Of a stretch of 60,872 nucleotides of DNA, positions 51,388-60,257 are shown one piece after another (positions within the stretch are counted from its first letter, which is position 1; every line of letters begins with the position of its first letter). Position numbers and translations under genes: made by a program. The DNA is from Candidatus Poribacteria bacterium. Its GTDB lineage: Bacteria; Poribacteria; WGA-4E; WGA-3G. The notes beneath the pieces were generated by a model. It ran no database searches and was not told where the DNA came from. It was given only the letters and a program-made list of their open reading frames with translations. The stretch is from NCBI GenBank assembly GCA_022827625.1, contig JAJEIE010000036.1, positions 1-60,872 on the forward strand. The letters run 5' to 3'.

Positions 51388-52185
51388 ATGAGCAAATTCA
51401 AACTCGCCTGTCATCTTATCCAGTTTGGTGGAGAACAGCGGGGTAATCCAGAGAAAGTATTACGTGAAGTCGCTGATGCGGGCTGGGACGGCGTTGAGGG
51501 ATTGGGAATTGAGAGTGCTGATCAACTCGTTGAGATGGCGACACTCGCGCGTAGTTTCGGTCTCCACATCGTCAACGCCGGTGGCGCAGGGCTTGATAGA
51601 GTCCGTTTCAACATCGCTTTGGGCAACGACGCAGCAGAAGTGCCCTCTTTAAGACGTTCAGAATGGGGCGGACCCGATCCGAGCGATGCTGATTTCGAGA
51701 ATGCCGCCCGGACGTTAGATGAGATGCTCGCTTTCTGTGATGCACACAACATCAAAGGCTTCCATCACGCACATCTCGGCACTTTGCTGGAAACCGTTGA
51801 TGATGCCGAACGCCTCTTGGCAGCGGCACCGAGTCTTTGGTTGCTGTTTGATACAGGACACATGCTCGCTGCTGGGAGCGACCCGATGCAAGTTTTTGAG
51901 AATGAAAGTTTGCGGCATCGGATTGGGCATGTCCATCTCAAGGATTGCCATGCCGACGATCCTGAAACTTGGGATTATCGAGCGCAACGTTTTGGCGAGC
52001 AGGCGCGTTTTGCTGAACTCGGTGCAGGAAACTTGGGACTTGATGTCAAAGGCGCACTCGAAGCACTCGAAGCCGTCGGTTATGACGGATGGGTCTCTGT
52101 CGAACTTGACCGTCCCTATCCACCGCGGCCGCCAGCCGAAGCCGCACAGGTTAACCGAGAATACCTACGGAGCCTTGGGTATTGA
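51388..52185 (+). CDS. Sugar phosphate isomerase/epimerase (AP-endonuclease-2-like TIM barrel)
   Basis: 265 residues. LACHLIQFGGEQRGNPEKVLREVADAGWDGVEGLG is typical of the xylose-isomerase-like TIM barrel. Metal/substrate residues are seen in FHHAHLGTLLE, LWLLFDTGHMLAAG, IGHVHLKDCH and GYDGWVSVELDR. Probably isomerises or epimerises a sugar or cyclitol. SD AAGGAGGGACATTC precedes ATG. The next gene, an ATPase, begins 14 bases after its stop. Confidence 0.9.
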   Translation: MSKFKLACHLIQFGGEQRGNPEKVLREVADAGWDGVEGLGIESADQLVEMATLARSFGLHIVNAGGAGLDRVRFNIALGNDAAEVPSLRRSEWGGPDPSDADFENAARTLDEMLAFCDAHNIKGFHHAHLGTLLETVDDAERLLAAAPSLWLLFDTGHMLAAGSDPMQVFENESLRHRIGHVHLKDCHADDPETWDYRAQRFGEQARFAELGAGNLGLDVKGALEALEAVGYDGWVSVELDRPYPPRPPAEAAQVNREYLRSLGY

Positions 52186-52198
52186 ATGGAGGCATCCT

Positions 52199-53521
52199 AT
52201 GCTGAAGCGAATCAGAATTCAAGGGTATAAATCACTCACGGATCTTGAACTAAACCTTGGGCATCTTGCTGTGCTTGTAGGTCCCAACGCTTCAGGTAAG
52301 AGCAATCTCCTTGATGCCTTGCAACTTTTGTCTCGGATAACGACCTGCCAAACCTTGGAAGACGCATTTGAACCTCCGTACCGAGGACACCCCTTGGAAT
52401 CATTCACTTTCGGAGACGAAGGTATCAAGAGCCTCCTTGAAAAGGAGATTGTCTCGTTTAGTATAGAGGTGGACGCTCACCTTTCCACTGCTGTTATTGA
52501 AGGTGTCAATCAGCGTATTCAGGAAATAAGGGAGACAGCAGCGAAAAATACAAAAGACGAAAATAAACCTGCTTCAGATCGACTGCCGCCCGTGCGCGAG
52601 AAAGACTTGCGGTATCGGATTGAAATTGAAATGCTCCCGAAGCAAGGAATTTTGCGCGTAGCAGACGAATATCTCGCAGCGTTAACCGACGAGGGGCAAC
52701 CAAAACAGAGCAGAAAGCCTTTCTTAGAACGACTGGAAAATCGGTTGCATTTACGAATGGAGGGACAGGCACATCCGCTCTACTATGAACGCTACCTCGA
52801 CTACAGTATCCTGTCAAGATCGCACTACCCGCCCCACTATCCCCATTTGATTGCAATGCAGCGAGAATTGGCGAATTGGCTTACTTTCTACCTTGAACCA
52901 AGAGAACAAATGCGGCTCCCGAATCCCGTCAAGGCAGTTCACAATATTGGATCAATGGGTGAGGATCTCGCAGCCTTTCTTAATGCCTTGCAAGCTCTTA
53001 ACACACACCAATTTGAATCCGTCGAGAAATCCCTCCATGCCATGATTCCATCAATAACAGGAATTGAGGTCAGCGTTAACGCATTAGGGGAGGTCGAATT
53101 GAATCTGCATGAAGGCGAAAAGCGGATTTCTGCCCGCCTCTTATCGGAGGGGACCCTCCGAATTTTAGGACTTTTGGCACTCATGGGTGCCGAAAAGCCT
53201 CCGACGTTGATAGGATTTGAGGAGCCAGAAAATGGCGTTCATCCGCGTCGGATTCAACGCATTGCGCGGTTCTTGGAAACGCGTATGCTTCTTGAGGATG
53301 TTCAATTCATTGTAACAACGCATTCATCGCTGCTGCCCGATCTTGTTCCGCCCGAATCTTTATATGTGTGTCGCAAGGTTAATGGGAACACAGAAATTGA
53401 ACCGTTTAAAATGATGCATGTCGGGCCCCTATGGAAAAAATCCGAGATTGAGGTAGCATTGGACGACGAGGATGCGTTATCCCCTTCCGAGCGTATCTTG
53501 CGCGGGGATTTTGATGGGTAG
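52199..53521 (+). CDS. RecF/SMC-like AAA ATPase (AAA_21-type), no TOPRIM
   Basis: 440 residues from ATG 52199 (GGAGG upstream); the frame is open further upstream but overlaps the isomerase. Walker A GPNASGKSN (28-36), an extended middle with helices, ABC-like signature region LLSEGTLRILGLLALMG, Walker B LIGFEEPENGVHP, and H-loop FIVTTHSSLLPDLV. Related to OLD-family and AAA_21 ATPases but without a nuclease/TOPRIM domain. It could belong to a defence or repair system, since a HigBA pair is close; that is inference. Confidence 0.85.
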   Translation: MLKRIRIQGYKSLTDLELNLGHLAVLVGPNASGKSNLLDALQLLSRITTCQTLEDAFEPPYRGHPLESFTFGDEGIKSLLEKEIVSFSIEVDAHLSTAVIEGVNQRIQEIRETAAKNTKDENKPASDRLPPVREKDLRYRIEIEMLPKQGILRVADEYLAALTDEGQPKQSRKPFLERLENRLHLRMEGQAHPLYYERYLDYSILSRSHYPPHYPHLIAMQRELANWLTFYLEPREQMRLPNPVKAVHNIGSMGEDLAAFLNALQALNTHQFESVEKSLHAMIPSITGIEVSVNALGEVELNLHEGEKRISARLLSEGTLRILGLLALMGAEKPPTLIGFEEPENGVHPRRIQRIARFLETRMLLEDVQFIVTTHSSLLPDLVPPESLYVCRKVNGNTEIEPFKMMHVGPLWKKSEIEVALDDEDALSPSERILRGDFDG

Positions 53522-53545
53522 TCTCAGTCTATTTCCAGACGCATT

Positions 53546-55162
53546 TTATGCTAATCCAGCAGCATGCCTCCCGGCAGCCGGGTCCCCAGCAGCATAAAAC
53601 GTCCCATTATCTTTATTGATATAGAGCATAGAAGGTGCAGCAATAGCACCGCCGTGCGCCCTGACTTGATGCCCGCGATTGGCGAGTTCTTGCCGCACAC
53701 TTTCGCTCACGCTGTCGTTAATGGTCAACGAACCCGCTTGCCCGAATGTCTCTATGCGGTTCGGGTTCGGGTCAAACGAATCTTCGTGATGCGAAGTAGC
53801 AAAACGCGGTGCTGTGACAGCAGCTTCCGGTAGCATATCGAACTCAACAAAATCAAGCAATAGATTCATCGTCGCTTGGTCTTGTAGGTCTCCACCCGCA
53901 ACGCTAATCGCCAAAATCGGAGCGCCATCCTTAAGAACCAATGTAGGGGTCAACGTAATTCTCGGACGTTTTCCGGGCTGGATACAGTTCGGATGCCCTG
54001 GCGTTGTGTTGAGACTCCGCAAACGGTTGCCGTAACTGACACCCGTGGGACCTACCATACCTCCTGCATGATAGACGTTAGCACTCGGTGTCGCAGAGAC
54101 GACGTTTCCCCAACGGTCAGCAACAACGCACGTCGTTGTGCCACCTACACCGGGTCTGAAAAGACCGTCCGCTTTTAGCGGCTGCAGGTTCTCCACATCT
54201 CCCGGTCTCGCTTCGTGTGATGCCGTGTTCATATCAATTAAGGGTTGACGGATTTTGGTATAGGCATCCGACAAAAGACCAGATAATGGGACATCCACGA
54301 ATTCCGGGTCACCGTAGTAGGCATCCCGATCAGCCATCGCCAGTTTGAGTGCTTCCGTGACGACATGCACATAGTCTGCCGAGAACTGTCCCATCGCTTT
54401 GAGGTCGAAGCCTTCCAATAACCGGAGTGCTTGACAGAGGTAGGGACCTTGCGTCCACGTGCCGCACTTGTACACCGTATACCCTTGATATTCTACCGAT
54501 ACAGGGTCTTCAACGAGCGTAACGTGTGCAGCGAGGTCGCTCTTACGAAGGAAGCCTCCCTTTTCAATGTAAAAACCTTCCAAGGCATCAGCGATGTCGG
54601 TATCAGCACCGTTCCGTCCGTAGAACCGATCGCTGGCTGCTTGAATTTTCTCCTCACGACTCCCAGATGTTTTTTGTTCTGATTCAACCATCCGACGCAG
54701 CGTGACCGCCAAATCAGCATGCCAGCCCGCTTCACCAGCATCCAGCAGTGCCAGTGTAGGACCCACGATGTCCTCAAATGTTTTTGTGCCATACAGTTTG
54801 AGTGTCGTCGTGCAGAGGTCGACAACCGACGGTACAGGTGCCATTTTGATGTCACCGTTCGGGATCTCGTTCTCCATGTACCAATCGATCGCGTCTTGTG
54901 AAAGGGGGGCGCGTCCTTGTCCAGAGAGCGATTTCACTTCTGCTTTTTCTGCGTCATAGATAAGGAGTGGCACCTCCCCGCCAATAGAACATGCACCGTG
55001 ATCTGTGACGTTAAGTGCGAGAATTGTTCCCGCCGCTGCATCCGCCGCGTTTCCATCTGCTGCCAGAATCTCGATCCCCGCTGCGACAGCCCCTGCACCA
55101 CCGGCTGCAACGGCTCCCGTTTTACTAACTGCGTTCCAACCCATTTCTTGCGTATTTGACAT
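53546..55162 (-). CDS. Gamma-glutamyltransferase-family Ntn hydrolase
   Basis: 538 residues. The GGT fold begins AVAAGIEILAADGNAADAAAGTILALNV. The catalytic small-subunit start is GVGGTTTCVVADRWGNVVS with T342 as the predicted nucleophile. The His of the canonical TTHxSVVD motif is replaced by Thr (TTTCVVAD). No signal peptide. It would cleave gamma-glutamyl bonds after autoprocessing before T342, but the altered motif leaves activity uncertain. SD GAGGAGAGG lies before the ATG. It diverges from the Ntn hydrolase at 55.4 kb. Confidence 0.88.
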   Translation of the reverse strand: MSNTQEMGWNAVSKTGAVAAGGAGAVAAGIEILAADGNAADAAAGTILALNVTDHGACSIGGEVPLLIYDAEKAEVKSLSGQGRAPLSQDAIDWYMENEIPNGDIKMAPVPSVVDLCTTTLKLYGTKTFEDIVGPTLALLDAGEAGWHADLAVTLRRMVESEQKTSGSREEKIQAASDRFYGRNGADTDIADALEGFYIEKGGFLRKSDLAAHVTLVEDPVSVEYQGYTVYKCGTWTQGPYLCQALRLLEGFDLKAMGQFSADYVHVVTEALKLAMADRDAYYGDPEFVDVPLSGLLSDAYTKIRQPLIDMNTASHEARPGDVENLQPLKADGLFRPGVGGTTTCVVADRWGNVVSATPSANVYHAGGMVGPTGVSYGNRLRSLNTTPGHPNCIQPGKRPRITLTPTLVLKDGAPILAISVAGGDLQDQATMNLLLDFVEFDMLPEAAVTAPRFATSHHEDSFDPNPNRIETFGQAGSLTINDSVSESVRQELANRGHQVRAHGGAIAAPSMLYINKDNGTFYAAGDPAAGRHAAGLA

Positions 55163-55294
55163 CAGTTTTACCTCTCCTCTATCGTTGGAAGTTATTCTGA
55201 TTTTACAATTTCGTTCCCTGTCTTAGAGCATAGCACAATATTTTATCTCATGCAACGCCTAAAGTGATAGCACTCCTGCAATCAATAATAGCAC

Positions 55295-55323
55295 TTGACA
55301 AACCCATCAATTAGGCTTAAACT
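55295..55323 (+). promoter_or_regulatory. Sigma-70-type promoter for the S58-like hydrolase
   Basis: TTGACA (55295-55300), 17-bp spacer, TAAACT (55318-55323), about 40 bases before the start codon. Confidence 0.55.
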
Positions 55324-55363
55324 TTAACAGAAGTCCAGAAGGCTCACTGTGTGAGGAATTAAA

Positions 55364-56482
55364 ATGCTTAAGGACGCGCTAATGCAAAATAAATTGATGA
55401 AAATTTATGGTTTCTCGCTGTTAATTACTGTTGTTGCGTTTGCTTCTGCTGGGTTAGCAAATGAGAGCGAGAATACATCGCAAAGGAATCCGAAGATGGT
55501 AGACAATCCGGAGCCTGTAACAAACGATGATACATCCCTCATCCCCAAAACTACATTTGAAGGAGCTGTCCTCGAATTTGACTTCCCATCTCTGCATATA
55601 GGTGTCGCTGAGTATGAAGAAGGACCTACAGGGTGCACTGTTTTCTATTTTCCTAACAGTGCAAAATCCGTCGTTGATATTCGGGGAGGGTTGCCTGGAA
55701 CCATTCAAGGTATTGCCGCTGCAGATGGCGGAATAAGTGCTATCTGTTTCGCTGGCGGTTCGCTTTACGGTTTAGAAGCTGCAACCGGGGTCTCTGCTGA
55801 AATATTCGCGCAGAACGGTTATTCAAGCATCCATGGCGTACGTGGGGCTATCATCTATGATTTCTTCCGGGATAACTGGATTTATCCGGATAAAGCACTG
55901 GGTCGGGCAGCCTTGCGTGCGGCGAAGCCAGGTGTTTTTCCACTTGGTGCCAGAGGCGCGGGACGTTCCGCGACGTGTGGAAAATGGTTATTGAAACCTT
56001 TCCAAAGCGAAAGTGCGGGACAAGGCGGAGCTTTCCGGCAAACCGGACCCACAAAAGTTGCGGTGTTTAGTGTCGTTAATTCACTCGGAGCCATTATGAA
56101 TCGCCACGGTGAGGTCGTTAGAGGGCATTACAACCCACAAACAGGCAAGCGGCATACACTTAAGGATGTTGTGAATGTGCCTCCGTCAGATGATAATGGA
56201 GCGAATCCGTCAGTGGGCAATACGACTTTGACATTGGTCGTTACCAATCAGAAAGTCAACTTGGACGAGCTACGCCAATTGGCTAAGCATGTTCACAGCT
56301 CGATGACGCGCGCGATTTATCCATTTCATACCAGTGTTGATGGAGATGTCCTATACGCCGTGACAACAGATGAAGTGGACAATCCGGATATAAATCACTT
56401 CGTTTTAAGTCATATCGCTTCCGAACTTGCGTGGGATGCTGTGTTGAACTGTTTCGAGAAAGGCGAACCCGAGAATCCTTAA
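55364..56482 (+). CDS. Peptidase S58/DmpA-family hydrolase, NylC-like, exported
   Basis: 372 residues. A hydrophobic N-terminal segment (YGFSLLITVVAFASAGLA) indicates export. The S58 fold shows GGLPGTIQGIAAADGGISAICFAGGSLYGLEAATGV and APHR-type GKWLL regions. The predicted autocleavage site is GNTTLTLVVTN, N286-T287. Thr is the nucleophile as in NylC-type enzymes, whereas DmpA itself uses Gly-Ser. GAGGAATTAAA precedes ATG. Possible roles include aminopeptidase or amidase activity on unusual peptides or oligomers; not established. Confidence 0.82.
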   Translation: MLKDALMQNKLMKIYGFSLLITVVAFASAGLANESENTSQRNPKMVDNPEPVTNDDTSLIPKTTFEGAVLEFDFPSLHIGVAEYEEGPTGCTVFYFPNSAKSVVDIRGGLPGTIQGIAAADGGISAICFAGGSLYGLEAATGVSAEIFAQNGYSSIHGVRGAIIYDFFRDNWIYPDKALGRAALRAAKPGVFPLGARGAGRSATCGKWLLKPFQSESAGQGGAFRQTGPTKVAVFSVVNSLGAIMNRHGEVVRGHYNPQTGKRHTLKDVVNVPPSDDNGANPSVGNTTLTLVVTNQKVNLDELRQLAKHVHSSMTRAIYPFHTSVDGDVLYAVTTDEVDNPDINHFVLSHIASELAWDAVLNCFEKGEPENP

Positions 56483-56523
56483 AAAAATAAAAAAGCAGAA
56501 TAGGAGTCTTAGAAGGAAAAAAT

Positions 56524-57594
56524 ATGGCTGAATATAAAATTGCGGTAATTCGAGGAGACGGCATTGGGGTTGAAGTGATGGAGGAAAGTCTCAAGGTCCT
56601 CAATGCTATCGCCGACAGGTTCGACATCAAATGGGACTTTGAGGAGTTTCCTTGGGGCTCGGACTACTATTTCAAGCATGGGCACATGATGCCAGCGGAT
56701 GCGCTTGATACCCTTGCAGCGTTCGACCAGATTTATCTTGGCGCAGTCGGACATCCCGACATCCAAGACCACGTTACGCTCAATGGACTTCTGCTGCCGA
56801 TCCGACGTAGATTCGATCAATACGTCTGTGAACGACCGAGTGTCCTCTATCCGGGCATTAACACACCACTAAAAAATAAAGAGGCTTGGGATATTGATTT
56901 CGTAGTGATAAGAGAGAACACAGAGGGGGAGTATGCCAACGTCGGTGGGTTTCAGTACCAAGGGTTCCCTGAAGAAGTCGGTGTGCAGGTTGGGATATTT
57001 ACTCGGCACGGCTGCGAACGTATTATCACGTATGCGTTTGAACAAGCGCGGGCACGAAATAAGAAGCAGAAAGTCACTTCGATCACCAAGTCGAACGCCC
57101 AAGGCTACGGCATGATTGTATGGGATACAGCCTTCGAGCGAGTCGCTGAAAAGTATCCCGACATAGAGACGGAATCGTTGCTTGTAGACGCGGCGTGTAT
57201 GGATTTCGTGCGGAGACCGGAGGACTTTGATGTGGTCGTCGCCAGTAACCTGTTTGGAGACATCCTCACGGACATTGGTGCGATTATTACTGGAAGCATG
57301 GGACTGGCGCCGAGCGGCAATATCGACCCGCAACGTCGATTCCCGTCAATGTTCGAGCCGGTTCACGGGAGTGCCCCGGATATCATGGGGACGGGCATCG
57401 CGAATCCGTTGGCGGCAATTATCTCTGGTGCGATGATGTTGCGGTTTATGGGTGAGGTGGCGGCAGCGGAAACGATAGATGCAGCTGTACTAAAGGTCAT
57501 CAAGGAAGGCAAAACCCTTCCACCCGACTTAGGCGGTCAAGCTAAAACCTCACAAGTCGGCAACGCTGTTGTGAAGGCACTTGGTTTAAGGTAG
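56524..57594 (+). CDS. ttuC: Tartrate/D-malate dehydrogenase-like (isocitrate/isopropylmalate dehydrogenase family)
   Basis: 356 residues. NAD-dependent beta-decarboxylating dehydrogenase fold. IAVIRGDGIGVEVMEESLKVL, the substrate loop LGAVGHPDIQDHVTLNGLLLPIRRRFDQY, VVIRENTEGEYANVGG, metal Asp in NLFGDILTDIGAII and the NAD motif FEPVHGSAPDIMGTGIANP are all in place. HPDIQDHVTLNGLLLPIRR is typical of the TtuC/tartrate dehydrogenase branch rather than LeuB. SD AAGGA precedes ATG. The next gene starts 3 bases after the stop. Confidence 0.9.
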   Translation: MAEYKIAVIRGDGIGVEVMEESLKVLNAIADRFDIKWDFEEFPWGSDYYFKHGHMMPADALDTLAAFDQIYLGAVGHPDIQDHVTLNGLLLPIRRRFDQYVCERPSVLYPGINTPLKNKEAWDIDFVVIRENTEGEYANVGGFQYQGFPEEVGVQVGIFTRHGCERIITYAFEQARARNKKQKVTSITKSNAQGYGMIVWDTAFERVAEKYPDIETESLLVDAACMDFVRRPEDFDVVVASNLFGDILTDIGAIITGSMGLAPSGNIDPQRRFPSMFEPVHGSAPDIMGTGIANPLAAIISGAMMLRFMGEVAAAETIDAAVLKVIKEGKTLPPDLGGQAKTSQVGNAVVKALGLR

Positions 57595-57597
57595 CTA

Positions 57598-58596
57598 ATG
57601 AAGGAACAAAACGCTTCGCAACTCAATCCTAAAAACTATGAGTTCCCGCTGAAAGGGCACGTATACTGTAAAATTTTATTTGATGAAATCTTTCTACCCA
57701 TTTTAAAAGAACGCTTTCCGGATGTCCTTTCCCGTCTCAGTGCTGGGGTCATCGGATTAGGATCTGACGTTCTGGGTGCCGATGACGAACTGTCACGCGA
57801 TCATGACTGGGGACCCAGCAAGTGCCAACTCCTGTTGTCGGAACAGGATATCGCAGCGTATGGCACTTCTATTTCTCAGGCTCTGGAGGCGGCTATTCCA
57901 GATGCGTTTTTAGGAATTGAAACCGCCAAATTGCGACCTAAGACAATACGGATAAGCACCATTGATGCAGTCTATCGTGATTTTCACGAATCTGCCTATC
58001 CGCCGGTGACGATTGAGGAATGGGCTGCCGCTGATGATAACGACCTCTACTATGCTTCGTCTGGTTTTGTGCTCTATGACCCTTCTAATGCGCTTAGCGA
58101 ACGGATATCCGCTTTCCAAAAGGCATACTACCCTCCAGACATCTGGAAGTGGAAAATCGCGAGCGATCTATGGGGAATTTGGCACAATGGCGACTACAAT
58201 TCGTCCTATCGCCTCGCTAAACGTGGTGACGGTATAGGTTTGCTCATCGGACAGGGGGCTTTTGTCGAATGCACGCTAAGACTTCTGTGTCTACTCAATA
58301 GACGCTTTCCGGTATACTGGAAATGGCTGCACTGGGAGGTACAAAGCCTCCCGAAATGGATGGACATTATAGGACCGTCTCTCAAGGAACTCGAATCTGC
58401 AAACAATCATAAAGCGCGCGGCGAGATCATTCACATGATATGTCAATCAATTCGGGAGATCCTTTACAAAATGGATTTACTGCCCGATACAGCATGGCGC
58501 AATTTCATGGGCAGTCAAGAGATCACGCTGCAAATCGAATCGACGCAGGTGAAGGCGTTGATTCGGGAAGAAGAGCCTCATTTGTACGCGTGGTAA
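57598..58596 (+). CDS. DUF4037 (nucleotidyltransferase-like) protein
   Basis: 332 residues. GLGSDVLGADDELSRDHDWGP matches the core of DUF4037, whose fold resembles nucleotidyltransferases (GS...D.D). The remaining sequence is helical (LWGIWHNGDYNSSYRLAKRGD). ATG lies 3 bases after the upstream stop, suggesting coupling. Activity is unknown. Confidence 0.85.
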   Translation: MKEQNASQLNPKNYEFPLKGHVYCKILFDEIFLPILKERFPDVLSRLSAGVIGLGSDVLGADDELSRDHDWGPSKCQLLLSEQDIAAYGTSISQALEAAIPDAFLGIETAKLRPKTIRISTIDAVYRDFHESAYPPVTIEEWAAADDNDLYYASSGFVLYDPSNALSERISAFQKAYYPPDIWKWKIASDLWGIWHNGDYNSSYRLAKRGDGIGLLIGQGAFVECTLRLLCLLNRRFPVYWKWLHWEVQSLPKWMDIIGPSLKELESANNHKARGEIIHMICQSIREILYKMDLLPDTAWRNFMGSQEITLQIESTQVKALIREEEPHLYAW

Positions 58597-58620
58597 TTAA
58601 CCTAACATAGGAGAATAGAT

Positions 58621-59307
58621 ATGACACTCGGTTCAATTCATGACGCAGCAGCCAACGGGAACCTTGATGCCGTAAAGAAAATCGTTGAACAGGACCCGCG
58701 TCTGGTCAACCAAGACGACCAATACGAATGGCGTCCTATATTTCATGCCGGATTAAGACGGCACTATGATGTTGTTAAATACCTCATCGACTGTGGTGCC
58801 GATTTGGCAGCGCATGATGGCTATGCGATTCACTATGCCGGAGAAGTGCCAGATAATAAGGAAGTCGTATCACTGCTCATTGCGTATGGCGGCTTGGATG
58901 CACATGCTGAACCATCAAGCGAAGCGGCGCGCCAGTTTATATACGCCGTTTTTTTAGCCAATGTGCCGCGAGTCAATGCGATGCTCCGAGACAACCCAAA
59001 GTTAGTGCAAGAGCGTTACGCCCGTGGCGATACAGCCTTGCACCATGCGACTCGAAACGGTGACTTGGAAATTGTAGAACAGTTGGTCAGTAGTGGTGCA
59101 GATGTCAATGTAACATCAGATCACGGGCATTTTCCCCTATACTGCGCAGCCGGTCATGGACATGTAGAGACGACGCAATATCTCGTAGAACAGGGTGCAA
59201 ACCTACAAGCCAGACTTGGGGACGGCAAAACGGTCATTGAGTGGCTAAAACAGTATGCCGATCATGACCGTCGCTTGAAATCCTGTCTTGATGTATTGGA
59301 GAGTTAA
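58621..59307 (+). CDS. Ankyrin-repeat protein
   Basis: 228 residues made of ankyrin repeats. Units include IHDAAANGNLDAVKKIVEQDPRLV, RPIFHAGLRRHYDVVKYLIDCGADL and TALHHATRNGDLEIVEQLVSSGADVN and FPLYCAAGHGHVETTQYLVEQGANLQ. No signal peptide or enzymatic domain. It probably mediates protein-protein contacts. AGGAG precedes the ATG. Follows DUF4037 by 24 bases; co-transcribed. The GNAT starts 16 bases after its stop. Confidence 0.9.
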   Translation: MTLGSIHDAAANGNLDAVKKIVEQDPRLVNQDDQYEWRPIFHAGLRRHYDVVKYLIDCGADLAAHDGYAIHYAGEVPDNKEVVSLLIAYGGLDAHAEPSSEAARQFIYAVFLANVPRVNAMLRDNPKLVQERYARGDTALHHATRNGDLEIVEQLVSSGADVNVTSDHGHFPLYCAAGHGHVETTQYLVEQGANLQARLGDGKTVIEWLKQYADHDRRLKSCLDVLES

Positions 59308-59323
59308 AGGAAATCGAAACATC

Positions 59324-60184
59324 ATGATCGAAATAATACCGCATACCCTTGCCAGCGAACTTATTTCACTTTCAGGTTCCTACCTGGAACAGAATGAGAG
59401 TGAAAACAATTTGCCTATCGGTTTGGCGTATAGACTCGCTGAAGACCCATATTATTATACTTCCGAATTACCACTGCTGTTGAGTATCTTGGAACAAGGA
59501 AGAGTCGTTGGGGTGGTAGTAATGACGCCGCCTAAGAGAATCGTTTTGGGCAGGATTGACACGGATATCCAAACCGCTATCGTTCCTCTTGTGCGTCACC
59601 TACGTAGAATTGACGTTCAAATACCGGGGGTCGTTGGACCCGCAGCAGCAGCGCAAGCCTTTGCTGAATGTTGGGTTGAAGATATGCCTGGTGTATCAGC
59701 CAACATAAGCAGGCGTATGCGTGTATTTGAAGCAAGAAGTGTTGTCGATCTTCCGCTTTCGCCGGGAAAGATGCGTTTCGCGCGAATGGATGATCGCTCA
59801 CTCATGGCACAATGGATTGTCGCCTTTTCGGAGACAATAGGTGAACCTGTCAATTTTGAGGATGCCAGAAGCAGCGTCGAAAAACGCATCAAGAATCAGG
59901 AATTGCACATTTGGGATCATGACGGTCCGGTGTCTATTGCTGGCGTGTCCCGTCCAATGAGAAATGGCACAACAATCGGTCCCGTGTACACGCCACCTGA
60001 GCACCGCGGTAAAGGATACGCGACTTCGTGTGTTTTGTTGTTAACAAAGAAACTCCTCTCGGATCGCTACTCATTTTGTAGCCTCTATACCGATTTATCA
60101 AATCCAACTTCCAACAGCATCTACACCAAGATCGGTTATGTCCCTATAGGCGATGCGTTGGAATTAGATTTTTCGCCCACCTAA
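59324..60184 (+). CDS. GNAT N-acetyltransferase
   Basis: 286 residues from ATG 59324, with AAAGGA further upstream. The C-terminal GNAT domain shows TIGPVYTPPEHRGKGYATSCVLLLTKKLL (about residues 215-243) and LSNPTSNSIYTKIGYVPIGD. The N-terminal half is a second, weaker GNAT-like region (about 1-140). It ends at TAA 60182-60184, where the convergent IS200/IS605-like right end begins. Acceptor unknown. Confidence 0.88.
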   Translation: MIEIIPHTLASELISLSGSYLEQNESENNLPIGLAYRLAEDPYYYTSELPLLLSILEQGRVVGVVVMTPPKRIVLGRIDTDIQTAIVPLVRHLRRIDVQIPGVVGPAAAAQAFAECWVEDMPGVSANISRRMRVFEARSVVDLPLSPGKMRFARMDDRSLMAQWIVAFSETIGEPVNFEDARSSVEKRIKNQELHIWDHDGPVSIAGVSRPMRNGTTIGPVYTPPEHRGKGYATSCVLLLTKKLLSDRYSFCSLYTDLSNPTSNSIYTKIGYVPIGDALELDFSPT

Positions 60185-60186
60185 AA

Positions 60187-60218
60187 AACGTCAAGGCACC
60201 CAAACCTGAAGGATTGGG
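60187..60218 (-). mobile_element. Right end of the second tnpB element
   Basis: On the minus strand AAG-CCCAATCC-TTCA-GGTTTGGG (arms 60211-60218 and 60199-60206, one mismatch) matches the right-end hairpins at 262-281 and 17706-17726. It lies downstream of the partial tnpB and directly against the stop of the GNAT gene, so the flanking guide sequence would come from the 3' end of that gene. Confidence 0.65.
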
Positions 60219-60257
60219 CTTGTGCTTCGTAGACGACAGCGGTTTTGAGAAACCGAC

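Noticed and set aside
51719-52198. Open frame running through the sugar isomerase gene into the AAA ATPase, giving a 600-residue reading
   Set aside because: The first 160 codons overlap the isomerase CDS in another frame and have no family features. The ATG at 52199 has GGAGG upstream and begins the conserved ATPase sequence.
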